From assembly GCF_000001735.4 (NCBI RefSeq), contig NC_003074.8:20219261-20283260 (forward strand): a DNA stretch of 64,000 nt. Reading direction: 5' to 3'. The position numbers were made by a program, and so were the translations under genes. The DNA comes from Arabidopsis thaliana (Eukaryota; Streptophyta; Magnoliopsida; Brassicales; Brassicaceae). Of the stretch, positions 41,201 to 52,777 are shown in pieces. Under the pieces are notes generated by a model. It searched no databases. It saw only the letters and a program-made list of their open reading frames with translations, and was not told the origin of the DNA. Position 1 is the stretch's first letter; each line of letters begins with the position of its first letter.

Positions 41201-41217
41201 ATTGAGGTAATTATAAA
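41201..41217 (+). repeat. Right target-site duplication of the retroposed insertion
   Basis: Exact copy of 39862-39878, joined to the poly(A) tract. Confidence 0.93.
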
Positions 41218-41865
41218 TTAGAAATCTGACAGCACTATCGTGAGAGATAGGGAGGACAAATCTAAGTGGGTCCTTGAACGTATCTTTGTAGTGTGCACCT
41301 TCATAAATATAATCCGAGTCATCATTCGGACAAAATATTCTAGGGACATTGGAAGTGTTGGGTTTAGACAATAGACTTCTATAAATCTGGTAGACAAAAG
41401 TTAATCATAAAAATCTGGTAGGCAACAAAAAAAGACTACCTTAAATTTGTTTCTTTGTTCAATCAAAATCCATACAAAACTTTTAAAATTATTAGCAGAT
41501 TTTCTCAAGTATAAATGTCTTACAACTCTTACAAACTATTTTCAGTGAACAAAACTCTATCCTAATCAATTGAGTAGACTTTACTATAGAGGTCTCGAAA
41601 CAATTAAGCATAACTTAGTAAAAGTTGTTGTTGTTCTCAGAAAAATACTTGAGCACTCTTCATGAAACATATTTTGAAGCACTTACTTAGAAGTGCATCT
41701 TTGAAAGTAACTTTATGTTTTGCAGTTCTCTCTCTCTGCTTACGAGTGCACGCACACAGGAAATAAAGGTTCAAATATTATAAACTAGTGGAAGTAAAAT
41801 TATGGGTTGGAATCTTGGAGACTAAACGATTTAGCAAGGAGAGGGAAGGGTCAAGGGCTAATATT

Positions 41866-41893
41866 TTGGGCCAAACTATTTCTAAAAGCCCAA
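41866..41893. repeat. TTGGGCC palindrome, copy 1
   Basis: A 28-base imperfect inverted repeat reads TTGGGCCAAACTA, then a spacer, then AAAAGCCCAA. It contains two oppositely oriented TGGGCC/GCCCA (site II, TCP-type) motifs. Confidence 0.7.
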
Positions 41894-42291
41894 GAAACTA
41901 AAAAAATGTTCAAAGCTAAACAATGTAATGAAAAACATTTTCAACAAAAACATTTTCTGTCTCTAGCTCTCTTATCTTCTTTTCCTCTGACCAACCAAAG
42001 TAAAAGGACCATTTGCATTTATACTAATGTAAGATGTTTAAAGAAGAAGCCCAATTGTCTGCAGCTTCTTCAGTGAATCATTAAGGAATCGAAAGCCAAT
42101 TATCTGAACACTAGATAGACGATCAAAACACTATTCAATAAAATGTACATCTTTTGTTTTAGTTATTATTCCGACGAAAGTAGCGACCCTTTTTCTATTC
42201 AACAAGAACATAGCAGCGCACCAATATTATTGGGCCATCTCCTTTTCATTGACTTTGACCAGCTCCTTTTCATTGACGTTTTTTTGTATTA

Positions 42292-42319
42292 TTGGGCCAA
42301 ACAATATATTGAAGCCCAA
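42292..42319. repeat. TTGGGCC palindrome, copy 2
   Basis: This 28-base copy starts TTGGGCCAAACAA and ends TGAAGCCCAA, with the same arm spacing as copy 1. A further TTGGGCC half-site lies about 63 bases upstream of it. Confidence 0.7.
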
Positions 42320-42593
42320 AAGATTAAAAATTGTAATATATTCAATTGTGGGCTCAATTGAAGATTTTAGAGGAAAACACAACCTTTTCATTGACTCTTA
42401 TAAGATTGTGTCGTTAATAATGTGGTGTTAACTTTCCTCAAAACTCTTACTTCCTAATTGTTGATAGGAGATTTAGATTAGCTAGAAGAAGGCACAGCTA
42501 CAAGATTTTAAAAACACACACTTACTTGTACTTGTAATTACACCCTCACTTATGGGTTCAGTATTTATGGATTCAGAAGTCTTCTTTAGTTTG

Positions 42594-42620
42594 TTGGGCC
42601 AAACTACTTTTAAAGCCCAA
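42594..42620. repeat. TTGGGCC palindrome, copy 3
   Basis: This 27-base copy starts TTGGGCCAAACTAC and ends TAAAGCCCAA. Flanking sequences are not similar between the three copies beyond a few bases. Confidence 0.7.
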
Positions 42621-43688
42621 ACGATTACATCTTTTTTTTTTACTGTTGTTATTATCTTAAGACAATAATCACGTGTTATAACCAACTCTATTAAATTTCT
42701 GTCACAATTAGAATTTAAAGCCTGACACAAAATCCATGTGAGCCAAAAATTCAACTAACCAATGAAAATACATCTACCCAATTGACAAATGTCATGCAAC
42801 CATATTTGTGCTTTTATAAAATAAATATTAAATATCAAATATTAACAATGGTGGATTGAAATTTCTGTTATGACTTAAACTTATGACATATTGCATAGTT
42901 TTAGACTTTTAGTAGTTCGGGTGAATGAGCCAGTAGAGTTGGTAAAACATTTTGATTCTAATCATATATCAAAACTTGTTAAGGTAGGATTCTACTAAAT
43001 TTATAACTAATGCCCATATGATTTATTTTATTGATTATTGATTTAGCTTTTGCTTTTTTTTTTCTCCTCAAAAAAGGGAAATTTAATTCATATGATAATA
43101 GCTGGTGGTCTTTGTGGGCACATAGCCCAAGAACTTTGAAAATACGCTCCGAAAAAGGAGGGAGAGAGAGACGAGGAAGATGAAGAATCAAACACAACAG
43201 AGACAAAAGACAATCTTATCCTCCTAAATTCTCTCTCTTTTCTCTTCTTTCGTAGGAACAACTTCTCTCCCTCCTGTTAATCCCGCCGTTTCTTACATTT
43301 TCCTCTGTTTTTTTCCCGGGAAACAGAAGGAAAATTTTCGTTTTTTTTTCTTCTTTTTCCCGGAAGAAGAGATCTTTGTGAATTAGGTAGCTGCCCACAT
43401 CTTTAAGACTTGTCTCGAGGTATAAAGATTATATCTTTTCTTCAAAATATACCTTCTTTGTGTCTTCTTACCTTCTCTGTTTGGCTATGCCAAAACTTTC
43501 GTGCATCTGTTTAACAGCAACGTTGTTTATTCCAGCTGGCGTGGCTTCATTCTTCCGGTTAATTCAATTGGAGAATGCAACAAAGGTTACTGCTTTTATT
43601 AGATTCTAAAGCTAGGGTTTTTGGGAACGTGCTTAATCTGTCTGTATCTTAGCATTTGAGATTGGGTTTTTGGGTATAATAACCTATT

Positions 43689-45206
43689 ATGGATTCAGAA
43701 TTGAGTTTTTCTTCGAGGGATGTGGTGAATTGCTGTGAATATGGTTGTGATTATTCTCTTGGGGCATGTTCTTCAGATCCTTTGGCTAGGACGGTGAAAA
43801 GAAAGTTCAACGAATTCAAAGAAGGGAACAACATGATGTTGTTACGAGGTTCTTCTGATTCATCTTCTTCAAACGCTAAGATACTAGTTGAGAATGAATG
43901 TGCAGCTTTACTTGAGGCTCTTTCTAGCCAAAGGGAAACAGTTAAAGATCTTCATTTAGAGCTTGAAGAGGAGAGAAACGCTGCTGCATCTGCAGCTAAT
44001 GAGACTATGTCGATGATACTGAGGTTGCAGAGAGAAAAGGCTGAGATTCAGATGGAAGCTCGGCAATTCAAAATGTTTGCTCAAGAGAAAATGACACATG
44101 ACCAAGAAAAGCTCTCGGTTTTGGAGAATTTGTTGTATGAGAAAGAACAAGCTATCGAGGCATTGACTTATGAGGTCGAAGCATACAAGCATAGATTGTT
44201 GAGCTATGGGGTATCTGAAGCTGAGATACATGATCAGATACTTGGTTTTGGCAGAGACTCTAGCACGGTTGGCTTTGATGTTTACCCTTGCGAGTATACT
44301 TCTTTGGAATGTAGTGTGGATGAGAACCCGAGTGGACCAGATGGTAACTTTGAGATTGAAGAAAAGGTGATGGTTGGTCAGTCTCCAAGATGGCCATATT
44401 ATGATCCCAATTCGCCTTTAGGAACTGCAAAAGATATTAAGGGGGCATCTTTCGCAGACTCTCCTATGTCTAGTAGTAGCGACCGAGTTTATACTATCGA
44501 CTCCATTCACGTGGGAGTTTCTGAAGTTAAGATTGACGATGAGCCTAATAAGATGAGTAAGGGAAAGTTAAATGGTGATCACTGGAACTCTCCAAGATAC
44601 CAAGAACCGTTCACGACTCAGCAGGGAGTTAACGAGCCAGATATAGAGAAGCTTTACACAAGGCTTCAAGCACTTGAGGCAGACAGGGAATCACTGAGAC
44701 AGATCATTGTGTCGATGCGGACAGACAAAGCTCAGTTGGTGTTGCTGAAAGAAATCGCACAGCATTTAACAAAGGAAACCGGCGCAACAAGCAGGCGAAA
44801 CCCTGTTAGCAAAATGCCATCTCTTAAAGTATTCTCTGTAGTAACGGTCTTCAAGGTAAATAAATCAAAACAATCTCTCCTATCTAACTCTTACATGTTG
44901 CATACTGAAACTCCGTGTAAGCCTGAATTTTGCTTTCCCTTCATTCTTGTGTTTCAGTGGATTGTGTCTTTCGTTTCGTGGAAAAGGAAAGCCAGACAAA
45001 ACAAGTAAGCAGATTTACGAGTCAAAACGCTTTGCTGTTTCCCTCACATTGTGGCTGGTATTACTGCTTTCTGATGAAATCAATTATATAAATTGCATTG
45101 CAGGTATGTTTATGAGTTGTCAGCAAATAATATGGGGATGCTTATGATTCTAGGCGAGGGATCTGGAACTAGGAGATGGAGATGTTTAACGAGTTCACAT
45201 GTCTAG
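43689..45206 (+). CDS. DUF593 (GTD-binding) coiled-coil protein
   Basis: Three exons (43689-44855, 44958-45004, 45104-45206) give 438 residues. The DUF593 / GTD-binding coiled coil is at about 65-180 (LLEALSSQRETVKDLHLELEEERNAA, continuing to LTYEVEAYKHRLLSYGVSE). It is named after maize FLOURY1 zein binding and the myosin XI-binding MyoB receptors. A second short coiled coil lies near 315-365 (EKLYTRLQALEADRESLRQIIVSM). The C-terminus ends ...MLMILGEGSGTRRWRCLTSSHV. Unlike many MyoB proteins no N-terminal membrane segment is seen; a short hydrophobic patch lies around the exon 1/2 junction (VFSVVTVFKWIVSFVSW) and may be a membrane anchor. Likely cytoskeletal or vesicle-linked; the partner is unknown. 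I recall the locus as At3g54740. Confidence 0.85.
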
Positions 45207-45572
45207 ATTTCCATTTTTTTATCAGGCTTCTTTGGCGTAGTTAGTGCAAAACAAATGTACATTGCTCTGCACTCCAATCAAATATGTATGTTGGATGATT
45301 CAGAATCTGGTTGAATATGTTAAAAGAATCTCCTTTTCTTTTTTTGGCTCTTGCATATCCTCAAGCCAAGATCATAAGTCATAACAGGGTCTGACAAAGA
45401 GAAATCACTATATGATGCGTTTAAGAGAAAGATTCAAACCAAATTTTTGTGCATTGCCATCAAAAGTGTTTCTGGATATGTTCAGCCACATTACTCATAA
45501 CATTACCATTGCGTTTATAACATTCATTTCATACATAATGATGAAAACTTGGAAAAAAATAACAGAGACAGA
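45207..45572. other. Convergent 3' flanks
   Basis: A 366-base gap between facing genes holding both 3' untranslated regions. Nothing else seen. Confidence 0.6.
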
Positions 45573-48500
45573 TCACGAAGGAGACAGCGAAACCGTGTAA
45601 GACTTGTTGCAATACTTTAAGTTCTTTAGATGGCCTGATTGAAGCTGAGGACAGATCACTGATCCAGGAATGTCCGACGCATTGTCGTTTGTTTCTCCTG
45701 TGCCTTCTATGACTCTAGACTCAGGGTCTGTCTTCTCAGGGACTTGTGGTAGACCAATGTTTAAATTAACCGAGGTTGGCTCGGTCACAAAGCTGAATCA
45801 AACTCATCGAATGTTAGCATTTCCAAACAAAGACTGAAAGTTTTTTGGTTTTGGAAGAGAAGAGAAGAGATTGTGCATCAACGAACCTGGCTTCAAAGTT
45901 TTGTCCATTAGCACCCACATTTGCACATATATTGCTAATAATCCACGGCGGAATATATTCACCTTTAATCTCAACCATGTAGCAACTTGTATGTTCTGTT
46001 TTTACCATCTCAGAGCATTTGATCTGGAGATCGAAGAAAAAATAACCTCGAAGTGTTATCATAGACTAAGGATGTCACAGCAAGGGAACCACAGGATACA
46101 GAGCAAAGCATCGAATGTGTGAATCTACCTCGGGAGAAGACAGTGCAGCATTCTGAAATGGCACTGGTGAAGATAATACAGGAACATCTGCGGTAGGAAG
46201 AAATTCAAAAGAATACCTACACATGATTGAGAAACAATGGTTACAAACTTCCAATCATAATCAAAGTTCATTAACAAGATTTACATGTGCACAATATGAA
46301 TTTTTTTTTTGTTTCTAAAAGATGTTCAAACGCACCTATAATTTAACAGAAGATCATACAATCCATGTACGCTCTCATTTCCGACAAAGGCCAAGAAAGA
46401 TTCTGGAGTATTATCAATGTTTGAGACAGAACGCGAACGACGAATCTGCATCCATTACACGGAGTGAGAAAAAATACGCCTATAATCTCTCATATAAGAA
46501 GGTGCTTCACATGGTTCATAACAGTGAAAGAGTAGACAAAAATATGTTTCCTGCATAGATAACTAAACACGCACAAACCTGGCCAATGTTATGATTCTCT
46601 AACTCTGAGAGCTCAGCAAGATCTTCAACAGTGGTCTGATCCATTTTAGTCTTGCAAAGAGGCATAGAGTAGCAGATGTCCTGTGAAAAACATAGTCAAA
46701 TCAAATTTAGTAAAGTAAGGATGACTATTTATTGATAATGTAGGCACAAGGTTTGCATAACATGAGGAAAAGACAATGGATAATGCATTAGATCTAGCTT
46801 GTCGTCTCAACTCTCAAGGAATGCAAAACACAAACAATTTACGTATACTAAGTAAGGCAAAAGGCTAAACAATACGGAGGCAACATATCTTACAAGATTT
46901 TTAAGCATGGCTCTCAATCTTCTAGTTGACTGGGTGATATAGCCATTGCATGAGCGTTTGGCACCCCCTGACTCACAGCTTCCAGTGAACATTGCCACAA
47001 ACTGAGAAGTACAGACTACAAATAATGCACGATTAAGTTCAGTTTCATTCCAAGAGTACAGCATACAAGTCATTTACAATAAGCTGTGCATTTAAGTTCA
47101 CTCTTGAATAGCATTAAAGGTTAACTTGATTTTGATGCATCTTTGCCAAGACAAAAGAAGTAAAAGTAAGGTCTATACCAAGTTCATCTAAATGAAAGTG
47201 TTAGTGGTAAACAAAACACGGATGGATCTATGTCTCTGCGGAAAAAATTTACACCTAATGCATTTGTATCACAGTAAGTAAGTACTACAAGGATCCGGTT
47301 TGTCTTCATTAACCTAGTGCCTTACACCCAAAGAAAAGTCACATCAAATCAGGCAAAGATAAGATGAAATTACCATAAAATACTTTGCAGAGATTCTTTC
47401 GAAACATAAAATATAAACTTCGAAATGCATCCTCCCATGCCAATTTTCGCTTTTGTAGGAAATCAACTTCACCTTAAATAGCAAAATGAGGATCTCTTTA
47501 TAAAACTCAGAAGGAAGATGACTGATAAGAAGGTATAGCTTAAGAATTCTCATTAACAAACCTCTGTCTGATACAGATGCCACCATTGCCGATATGACAA
47601 AAGGTGGCAAGGTGGACTGAGGATAAACCCACGAGTGTAGTGACATGGAATTTAACACCTGGGAAACCACAGATGCTCCAGAACCACTACTGTTATCTTG
47701 ATTTACCACATTACACGACAGCGACTTCAGCTGTGGCATACCATTGTATGTGCTACCCATGATTGATCTATGTAACCTAGAACATGAGAATGGAATATAA
47801 TAAACTGAATCAAACTTTGAATCAAAAGAAAACCACTAGGTCAACAAGATTTAATATGAAAAAAGTGAAGATAAAGGGAATACATCTGTGTGATGACAAC
47901 CCATATTTTCATCTATCATCATCAGGAAGTGGTATGTGTTAAACTATTACGAGGTGTCAAGGAGGAATCACTCAGATTCAACTTCAACCATCATATGATT
48001 CTATTACACAATGTACATGAATATCAGAAATAGCTCAACTCACCAACTTAATGGAGAAGAGGAAACAAGTCGAGCATAAGTCTTCAAGGAAAGGTCCAGA
48101 GGAATCTTCTGCCCAGAAACTTGAAACTCGGACATGAAACTTCCACTTAATGAAGCAGTATCATCTTCCCCAGTTATGTCGCCAGGATGAACCAGCAAAG
48201 GTTCACAAGTAGCAAGTCCTTTCAATGCTTTGTTCTGTTGAAAGATGACATCAGTTTCACCAGGACCAGATACATAACCATCTGACAGTATCAAAGACTA
48301 CCTAGTGAAACATACCATATCAATATCTGGCAAGCAGGATAATTCTTCACCCCTGGTTGAAAGTTGTGTGACACTGCGAAATATGCTCTGGCTACATCTC
48401 TCATTTGTTTGACGAGCTTCAGCCTTAGTGTCATCAGGAACTTCAGTAGAAGCATTATTCTCCTCACTGCTAATACATTAAAGCATTAACATAAGTTGCA

Positions 48501-49156
48501 GCACATAAAGTCAGCTTACTCCAGATAGAAATTGCCTGAGGGGTTTTACCGAATAAGTTGTCTTTTGGTGGCAGCAAGATTCGAGAGTAAAGAAACATTG
48601 ATTAGGCTGCTGGATTGCTTCGCACCATTTTCCTGTGGTAAAGACAAAAAAACTAATAAAAACGATGTTTACTAAACTATATTACTTTCACGAAATCAAA
48701 AGAATCAACAATAGAGTCAGAGAGGTCATGAACCTTAGAGTTTTCTTTGCCAGAGAGCATCCAAGGCCTAGCCTTTTTGACAGGATACAGTTCATCCATA
48801 CGCATCTCAATGTATTTTGGATTCTTCGAAAGCTCTGATTTCTTGAACCCATTTTCTCTCTCAGCACTACTGCCAAGACAAATCTAGTAAGAAAACATAA
48901 AAGTTGAAAAACTTGACAGACATGATGCTTTATACCTTTTGCAAGGACGCAATGCATCAAAAGCTTCTTTAGCTTGGTCCACAAAAGCAGTCCGTTTCAA
49001 TTGTTCTCCCTGTTGAGTGAGAAGGGTATTCAAATAAACAATCTTCAGAGATAACTTCCAATAACTCAACGAGGAAAACATTGCACAATAAAGAGAAAGA
49101 ATCAAACTTACTCTCAGTTCAGAAGGCGTCTTCCTCTTAGCAACTACTTTCGTCAT
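45573..49156 (-). CDS. DONSON (Downstream neighbour of Son) homolog
   Basis: Fourteen exons join in frame to 590 residues: 49156-49112, 49009-48936, 48869-48734, 48632-48550, 48466-48316, 48234-48044, 47776-47562, 47472-47374, 47015-46894, 46680-46579, 46445-46336, 46216-46129, 46023-45887 and 45792-45573. The most conserved-looking block is at about 299-345, with FLQKRKLAWEDAFRSLYFMF followed by KNLCKVFYVCTSQFVAMF. This matches my memory of DONSON-family proteins, which help assemble the CMG helicase at origins and stabilise forks. The middle contains WLHRSIMGSTYNGMPQLKSL and WVYPQSTLPPFVISAMV segments typical of the family. Exon 5 has a tandem TAGCAG acceptor giving an optional residue. Not certain: the identification is by remembered pattern (At3g54750). 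Confidence 0.75.
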
Positions 49157-50398
49157 TTCCAAATGATACTGTTCGCTTGATCCCCAAATTTACCTAACCC
49201 CAATACCAAATCTGACGCACAATGTTATTATTCCATTTTACCAGCAAGATCTTTGTCAACATAAAATATCAATTCGGTTCAAAAATCCTCACAATATGAA
49301 CCCTAGAAACTGGTGAATAGTACCAGCGAAGAACTTACAAGCGAAAAAAAACAAAATCACAAACATAAATGAGAGATAGGACATACTCACCACGCTCGAT
49401 GGTTAATCTCTTAGCGATGTAAACATAGAAACCCAGCGGCGATTACGAGCTCGTCGTGGTGTAATTCTCCTCCACGGCGGGGCAGGCTAGGGTTTTTTCA
49501 TTATTCTCTCTATTTTGTAAAATTTAGGGGAAACAAACAAAAAATAGTGGAGAGTGAGATTGGAGGGAAGAGGAAAGAGCGTGAAATCGGAAAGCTGCTT
49601 TTCAAAAAATTTGGTCGAAATAATTTGGGATTCCCTCCTGTTACTGTTTTTGTAACAGTCAATCTAACGCCGCCGTTACTTTCATAACGTTGACTAATTT
49701 CTTAAATCAGCCATTGATTTGTTTCGGTTCTTTCCGGTTTATACATGTAATAACCAAGCTGAACCAGCAAGCACCAAATATAATAATGATCAAAATCACT
49801 TCAACCAACAAACAGGCTCCTAATATAACTTGGTTTAATAACAACAAATCAAATGTTTTGCGACCAAAAAAAGAAAGAAGAAGAAGATTAACCTGTCTCT
49901 AGTAGCCTCGACAGACAAATTATACATAACCAACAACTCTTGTCTCTAGAAAAATACATGTCTTTTCATATTACACAATCCTAAATGATCTCTCTGCCTA
50001 AAAGGTAATAAAACACACAAGCAAGAGCCTCCTCCAATCCATTGAGCCACTTCTTTGTTTACTTCTCTTGATGCCTGCCGTTTCTTTTCACCTGAACCAC
50101 AAGATCAACAATTCTGTTTAAATCAAACTCAGTTTACAAACACAACAAAAGCAAAGACATGGCTTCATCAATTTTAGTCGTCATCTATGTGTTAATGGGT
50201 CTTTACTTCCTAGATTGAATCTACCAGGGGGTACTAAAACATCTTTGCTATTAATACCATAAGAAAAACAAAGGAACAACTATGCATCCAAAGGAAACAA
50301 CACATCAGCTTTCACACCAGTAAATATCAGAAGCAGTACAAAAGATATTAAAACAGAGAAGAGGCAATGAAGCAGATTTACCTGAACCAAAACTCCAT
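49157..50398. other. DONSON-like gene leader/promoter and 3' region of the acidic gene
   Basis: Positions 49157-49560 should hold the leader and promoter of the upstream-facing gene. From about 49900 to 50398 the sequence is the probable 3' untranslated region, perhaps with an intron, of the acidic gene. No other gene seen. Confidence 0.5.
49487..49495 (-). promoter_or_regulatory. Telo-box upstream of the DONSON-like gene
   Basis: AAACCCTAG on the minus strand lies about 330 bases before the ATG. A leader intron between them is likely. Confidence 0.45.
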
Positions 50399-52777
50399 CT
50401 AAGAGGAAGGACATACCGCTGCATCCTCCTCAGCTAAAGACACAACATAAGGCTGAACTTTGAATGTTTCAGTAACATTACGGCTGAGCTCGTACTTCAC
50501 AACCTTCGTCCCAAATATGTTGAACCTTCCTGCGCTATTGTAAGCAACCTCCGCATCAGCACCCTTCCTAAAAACTACCCTAGCCCGGTTTTTCTCCCTG
50601 TCAACTTCAGTCCGCAACTCCTGTATAGGGCCAAAATGTCTGAACATTTTACTCAGACTCTTCTCAGGAGGTATTGTATCAGTTTCAAAAAAGTTCATTA
50701 TAATCTCAGCTGGTGCATTCTCATCAATGTCTGCCGGTTTCTTAGTGGCTGAATGAGGAATACTGATCTGAGACTGTCGTCTTCTGTATGGTCGCCGAGT
50801 CCTTTGAACCTGAGCAGGTTTCAACTCAACCGGCACGACTTGATAATTTCCCTTTTCAGTAGCCGGTGTTTGCCCTTCACCACCATTATGGATCACTCTG
50901 TCAGTCCAGTATGTGTCGCCCATTTCCTCAAACTCAAATGCTTCAGTTCCTGCTACATTAGAATTGGATGGTCTACCTCTTTTCTTGCTTACCTTTTCCG
51001 TGGTAACTTGCTGCGATGCTGATGAGTTTCGGAAATCCAAGAAAAAGCCAGTAGCAATGTCAGATACAACGTTCTCTTTAACAGGGTCTGTGGCTGCGCA
51101 ATGAAGCTGGGATACAAAACTCTCAACAGAAAGAGTTTCATCACCAAAGTTACTACCCTTCAAAACTGAAGGAGATCCTGCCATCTGACTTGCAGCCCTG
51201 GCTATGCATGCACCAATTTTAAAGGACGGCCTTTCGGCAAAAGACACCTTGGCGAATGAAACAGTCTTCCTACCTTCTCCTGGTGAATCCTCACTCAGGA
51301 CATCAGCCTTTCGTTTCACACCATTGGTCTTAACATCAGAACCAGCTTCATCATCAGCATAAACAAAATTGTTGTGATTTTCTTCCATTTCTGCATTTTC
51401 CTTTTGGTTTGGGTCGAAACTTGGAGCTTCATGAGTAATGTCATCTTCCTCTATCATTGTATCTTGTACATCTGCTGTTTTCTTGTCGAGGCATTGATGA
51501 TCCTTATCTTGTTGGTTTTCTTCAGATCCCAAAGTTGCATCAGAAGTCTCTTTTGAACAATCAGTTGCAGCAGCTGGAGATTCTGCCCCAACACCAACAC
51601 GGGCTTCATTCGATTCAGTTTCTATATCTGCTGTGACAACGTCCTCTGCCATGTCAGTAACTTTCTTATCCTCTTTCAAAGATACATTCCCGGTTTCGGT
51701 TTTAAGGTCTTGTATATTTCCTGACCAAGATGATACACCACTGAAATCAATAAAGTTGGTAATATCAGAAGTTGGATCAAAAAGAGCATTATGATCCAAC
51801 GGTTCAACTTCACCTGGAGCAGCATCTTCAGTGGGACTATTTGGGATTGCTGAATCAGCAGATTCAATTGTTCCCGTAAGATCACTTGTCATATCAGCAT
51901 TATCTTTGCGTTCATCAATTTCCATTTTCTTTACTACATTGGATTCATTGTTGTCAGCTTCAGCTATTGGAACATCTTGTGTTTGAACCATACTTGCACC
52001 AGCAGATTCATTGCAAGCATTATCCGAACCACTGCCTACTTTAACAACCTTTTCCACATGTTCCCCTGCCACACCATCAATTTCCATGGCAACTCCGTTT
52101 TCCTCTTTCTGATTTTCTTCGTCTGTTTCCTCTTTGCTCAATTTGGTAGACTCCTCTGGAACCTGTGCAGATTCTGAATGCTTAGCATCTTCGGTCTCAT
52201 TCTCTTCATCTTCCTGTTTGCTATCAACTTCCATTTCGTTAATATCCTTCTCGATTTTCTTTGTTGTCTCCTTCTCTTGGTCAGCTTTATCTTCTGCAAC
52301 AGAAAGCGTCTCACCATGGACTGGATTTAGCTGGAAATTTTCAGTTTCAACATCTTGTTCTGCATCACAAACACCACCGTTATCTTCAACTTCACATGTT
52401 GCCTTCTCATCAGTAGCTTCATTCGCAACAGAATTTTCAGTCTCCTCTTCTCCTGCAGTTTCATGAGTAGCACCACTTTTACTCTTAACTTCAGACTTAG
52501 CCGTTTCATCATTCAACTTCACCTCAACAGTTCCAGTATCTCCTTCACACTCAATCTCAGTGACAGCATCAGTCCTTTTAACATCATCATCATCATCAAC
52601 ATCAACAGTAGCTAAACCTCCATCATTCGGGTTCTTATCAGAAACGCCTAAGTCCGTATTGGCATCCTCATCAACTAGGGTTTCAGTTTTAGAAGATAAA
52701 CCTGATCCCTTACCAGCTTCCTCCATGGGCTCACTGCAATCACGAACAGCCTCACTTTCCTCTCTCGGTTCCTCCAT
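50399..52777 (-). CDS. Large acidic protein with a PWWP-family-type C-terminus
   Basis: One coding exon of 792 residues starts at the ATG at 52777; eight more open codons lie upstream but begin with TTG. The first 480 residues are extremely rich in E, D, V, T and S with few hydrophobics, so disordered. A folded region starts near 500 with SFAKVSFAERPSFKIGACIA and a helical stretch (LSVESFVSQLHCAATDPVKE). The last 110 residues have an RRM-like fold signature (PAEIIMNFFETDTIPPEKSL, FRHFGPIQELRTEVDRE, RARVVFRKGADAEVAYNSAG, FNIFGTKVVKYEL). These two blocks resemble the C-terminal half of plant PWWP-domain (PDP) proteins, but no PWWP domain is visible. Possible chromatin function is inference. I recall At3g54760, labelled 'dentin sialophosphoprotein-related'. 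Confidence 0.8.
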   Translation of the reverse strand: MEEPREESEAVRDCSEPMEEAGKGSGLSSKTETLVDEDANTDLGVSDKNPNDGGLATVDVDDDDDVKRTDAVTEIECEGDTGTVEVKLNDETAKSEVKSKSGATHETAGEEETENSVANEATDEKATCEVEDNGGVCDAEQDVETENFQLNPVHGETLSVAEDKADQEKETTKKIEKDINEMEVDSKQEDEENETEDAKHSESAQVPEESTKLSKEETDEENQKEENGVAMEIDGVAGEHVEKVVKVGSGSDNACNESAGASMVQTQDVPIAEADNNESNVVKKMEIDERKDNADMTSDLTGTIESADSAIPNSPTEDAAPGEVEPLDHNALFDPTSDITNFIDFSGVSSWSGNIQDLKTETGNVSLKEDKKVTDMAEDVVTADIETESNEARVGVGAESPAAATDCSKETSDATLGSEENQQDKDHQCLDKKTADVQDTMIEEDDITHEAPSFDPNQKENAEMEENHNNFVYADDEAGSDVKTNGVKRKADVLSEDSPGEGRKTVSFAKVSFAERPSFKIGACIARAASQMAGSPSVLKGSNFGDETLSVESFVSQLHCAATDPVKENVVSDIATGFFLDFRNSSASQQVTTEKVSKKRGRPSNSNVAGTEAFEFEEMGDTYWTDRVIHNGGEGQTPATEKGNYQVVPVELKPAQVQRTRRPYRRRQSQISIPHSATKKPADIDENAPAEIIMNFFETDTIPPEKSLSKMFRHFGPIQELRTEVDREKNRARVVFRKGADAEVAYNSAGRFNIFGTKVVKYELSRNVTETFKVQPYVVSLAEEDAAVCPSS

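Larger units (their letters stand above)
41218..43688. other. Long intergenic region and leader of the DUF593 gene
   Basis: About 2.4 kb without a supported gene. It contains three short near-identical palindromes (listed separately) and a CT-rich leader from about 43210. A donor-like GAG|GTATAAAG near 43420 and acceptor-like TTCCAG near 43536 suggest a leader intron of the next gene. Confidence 0.5.
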
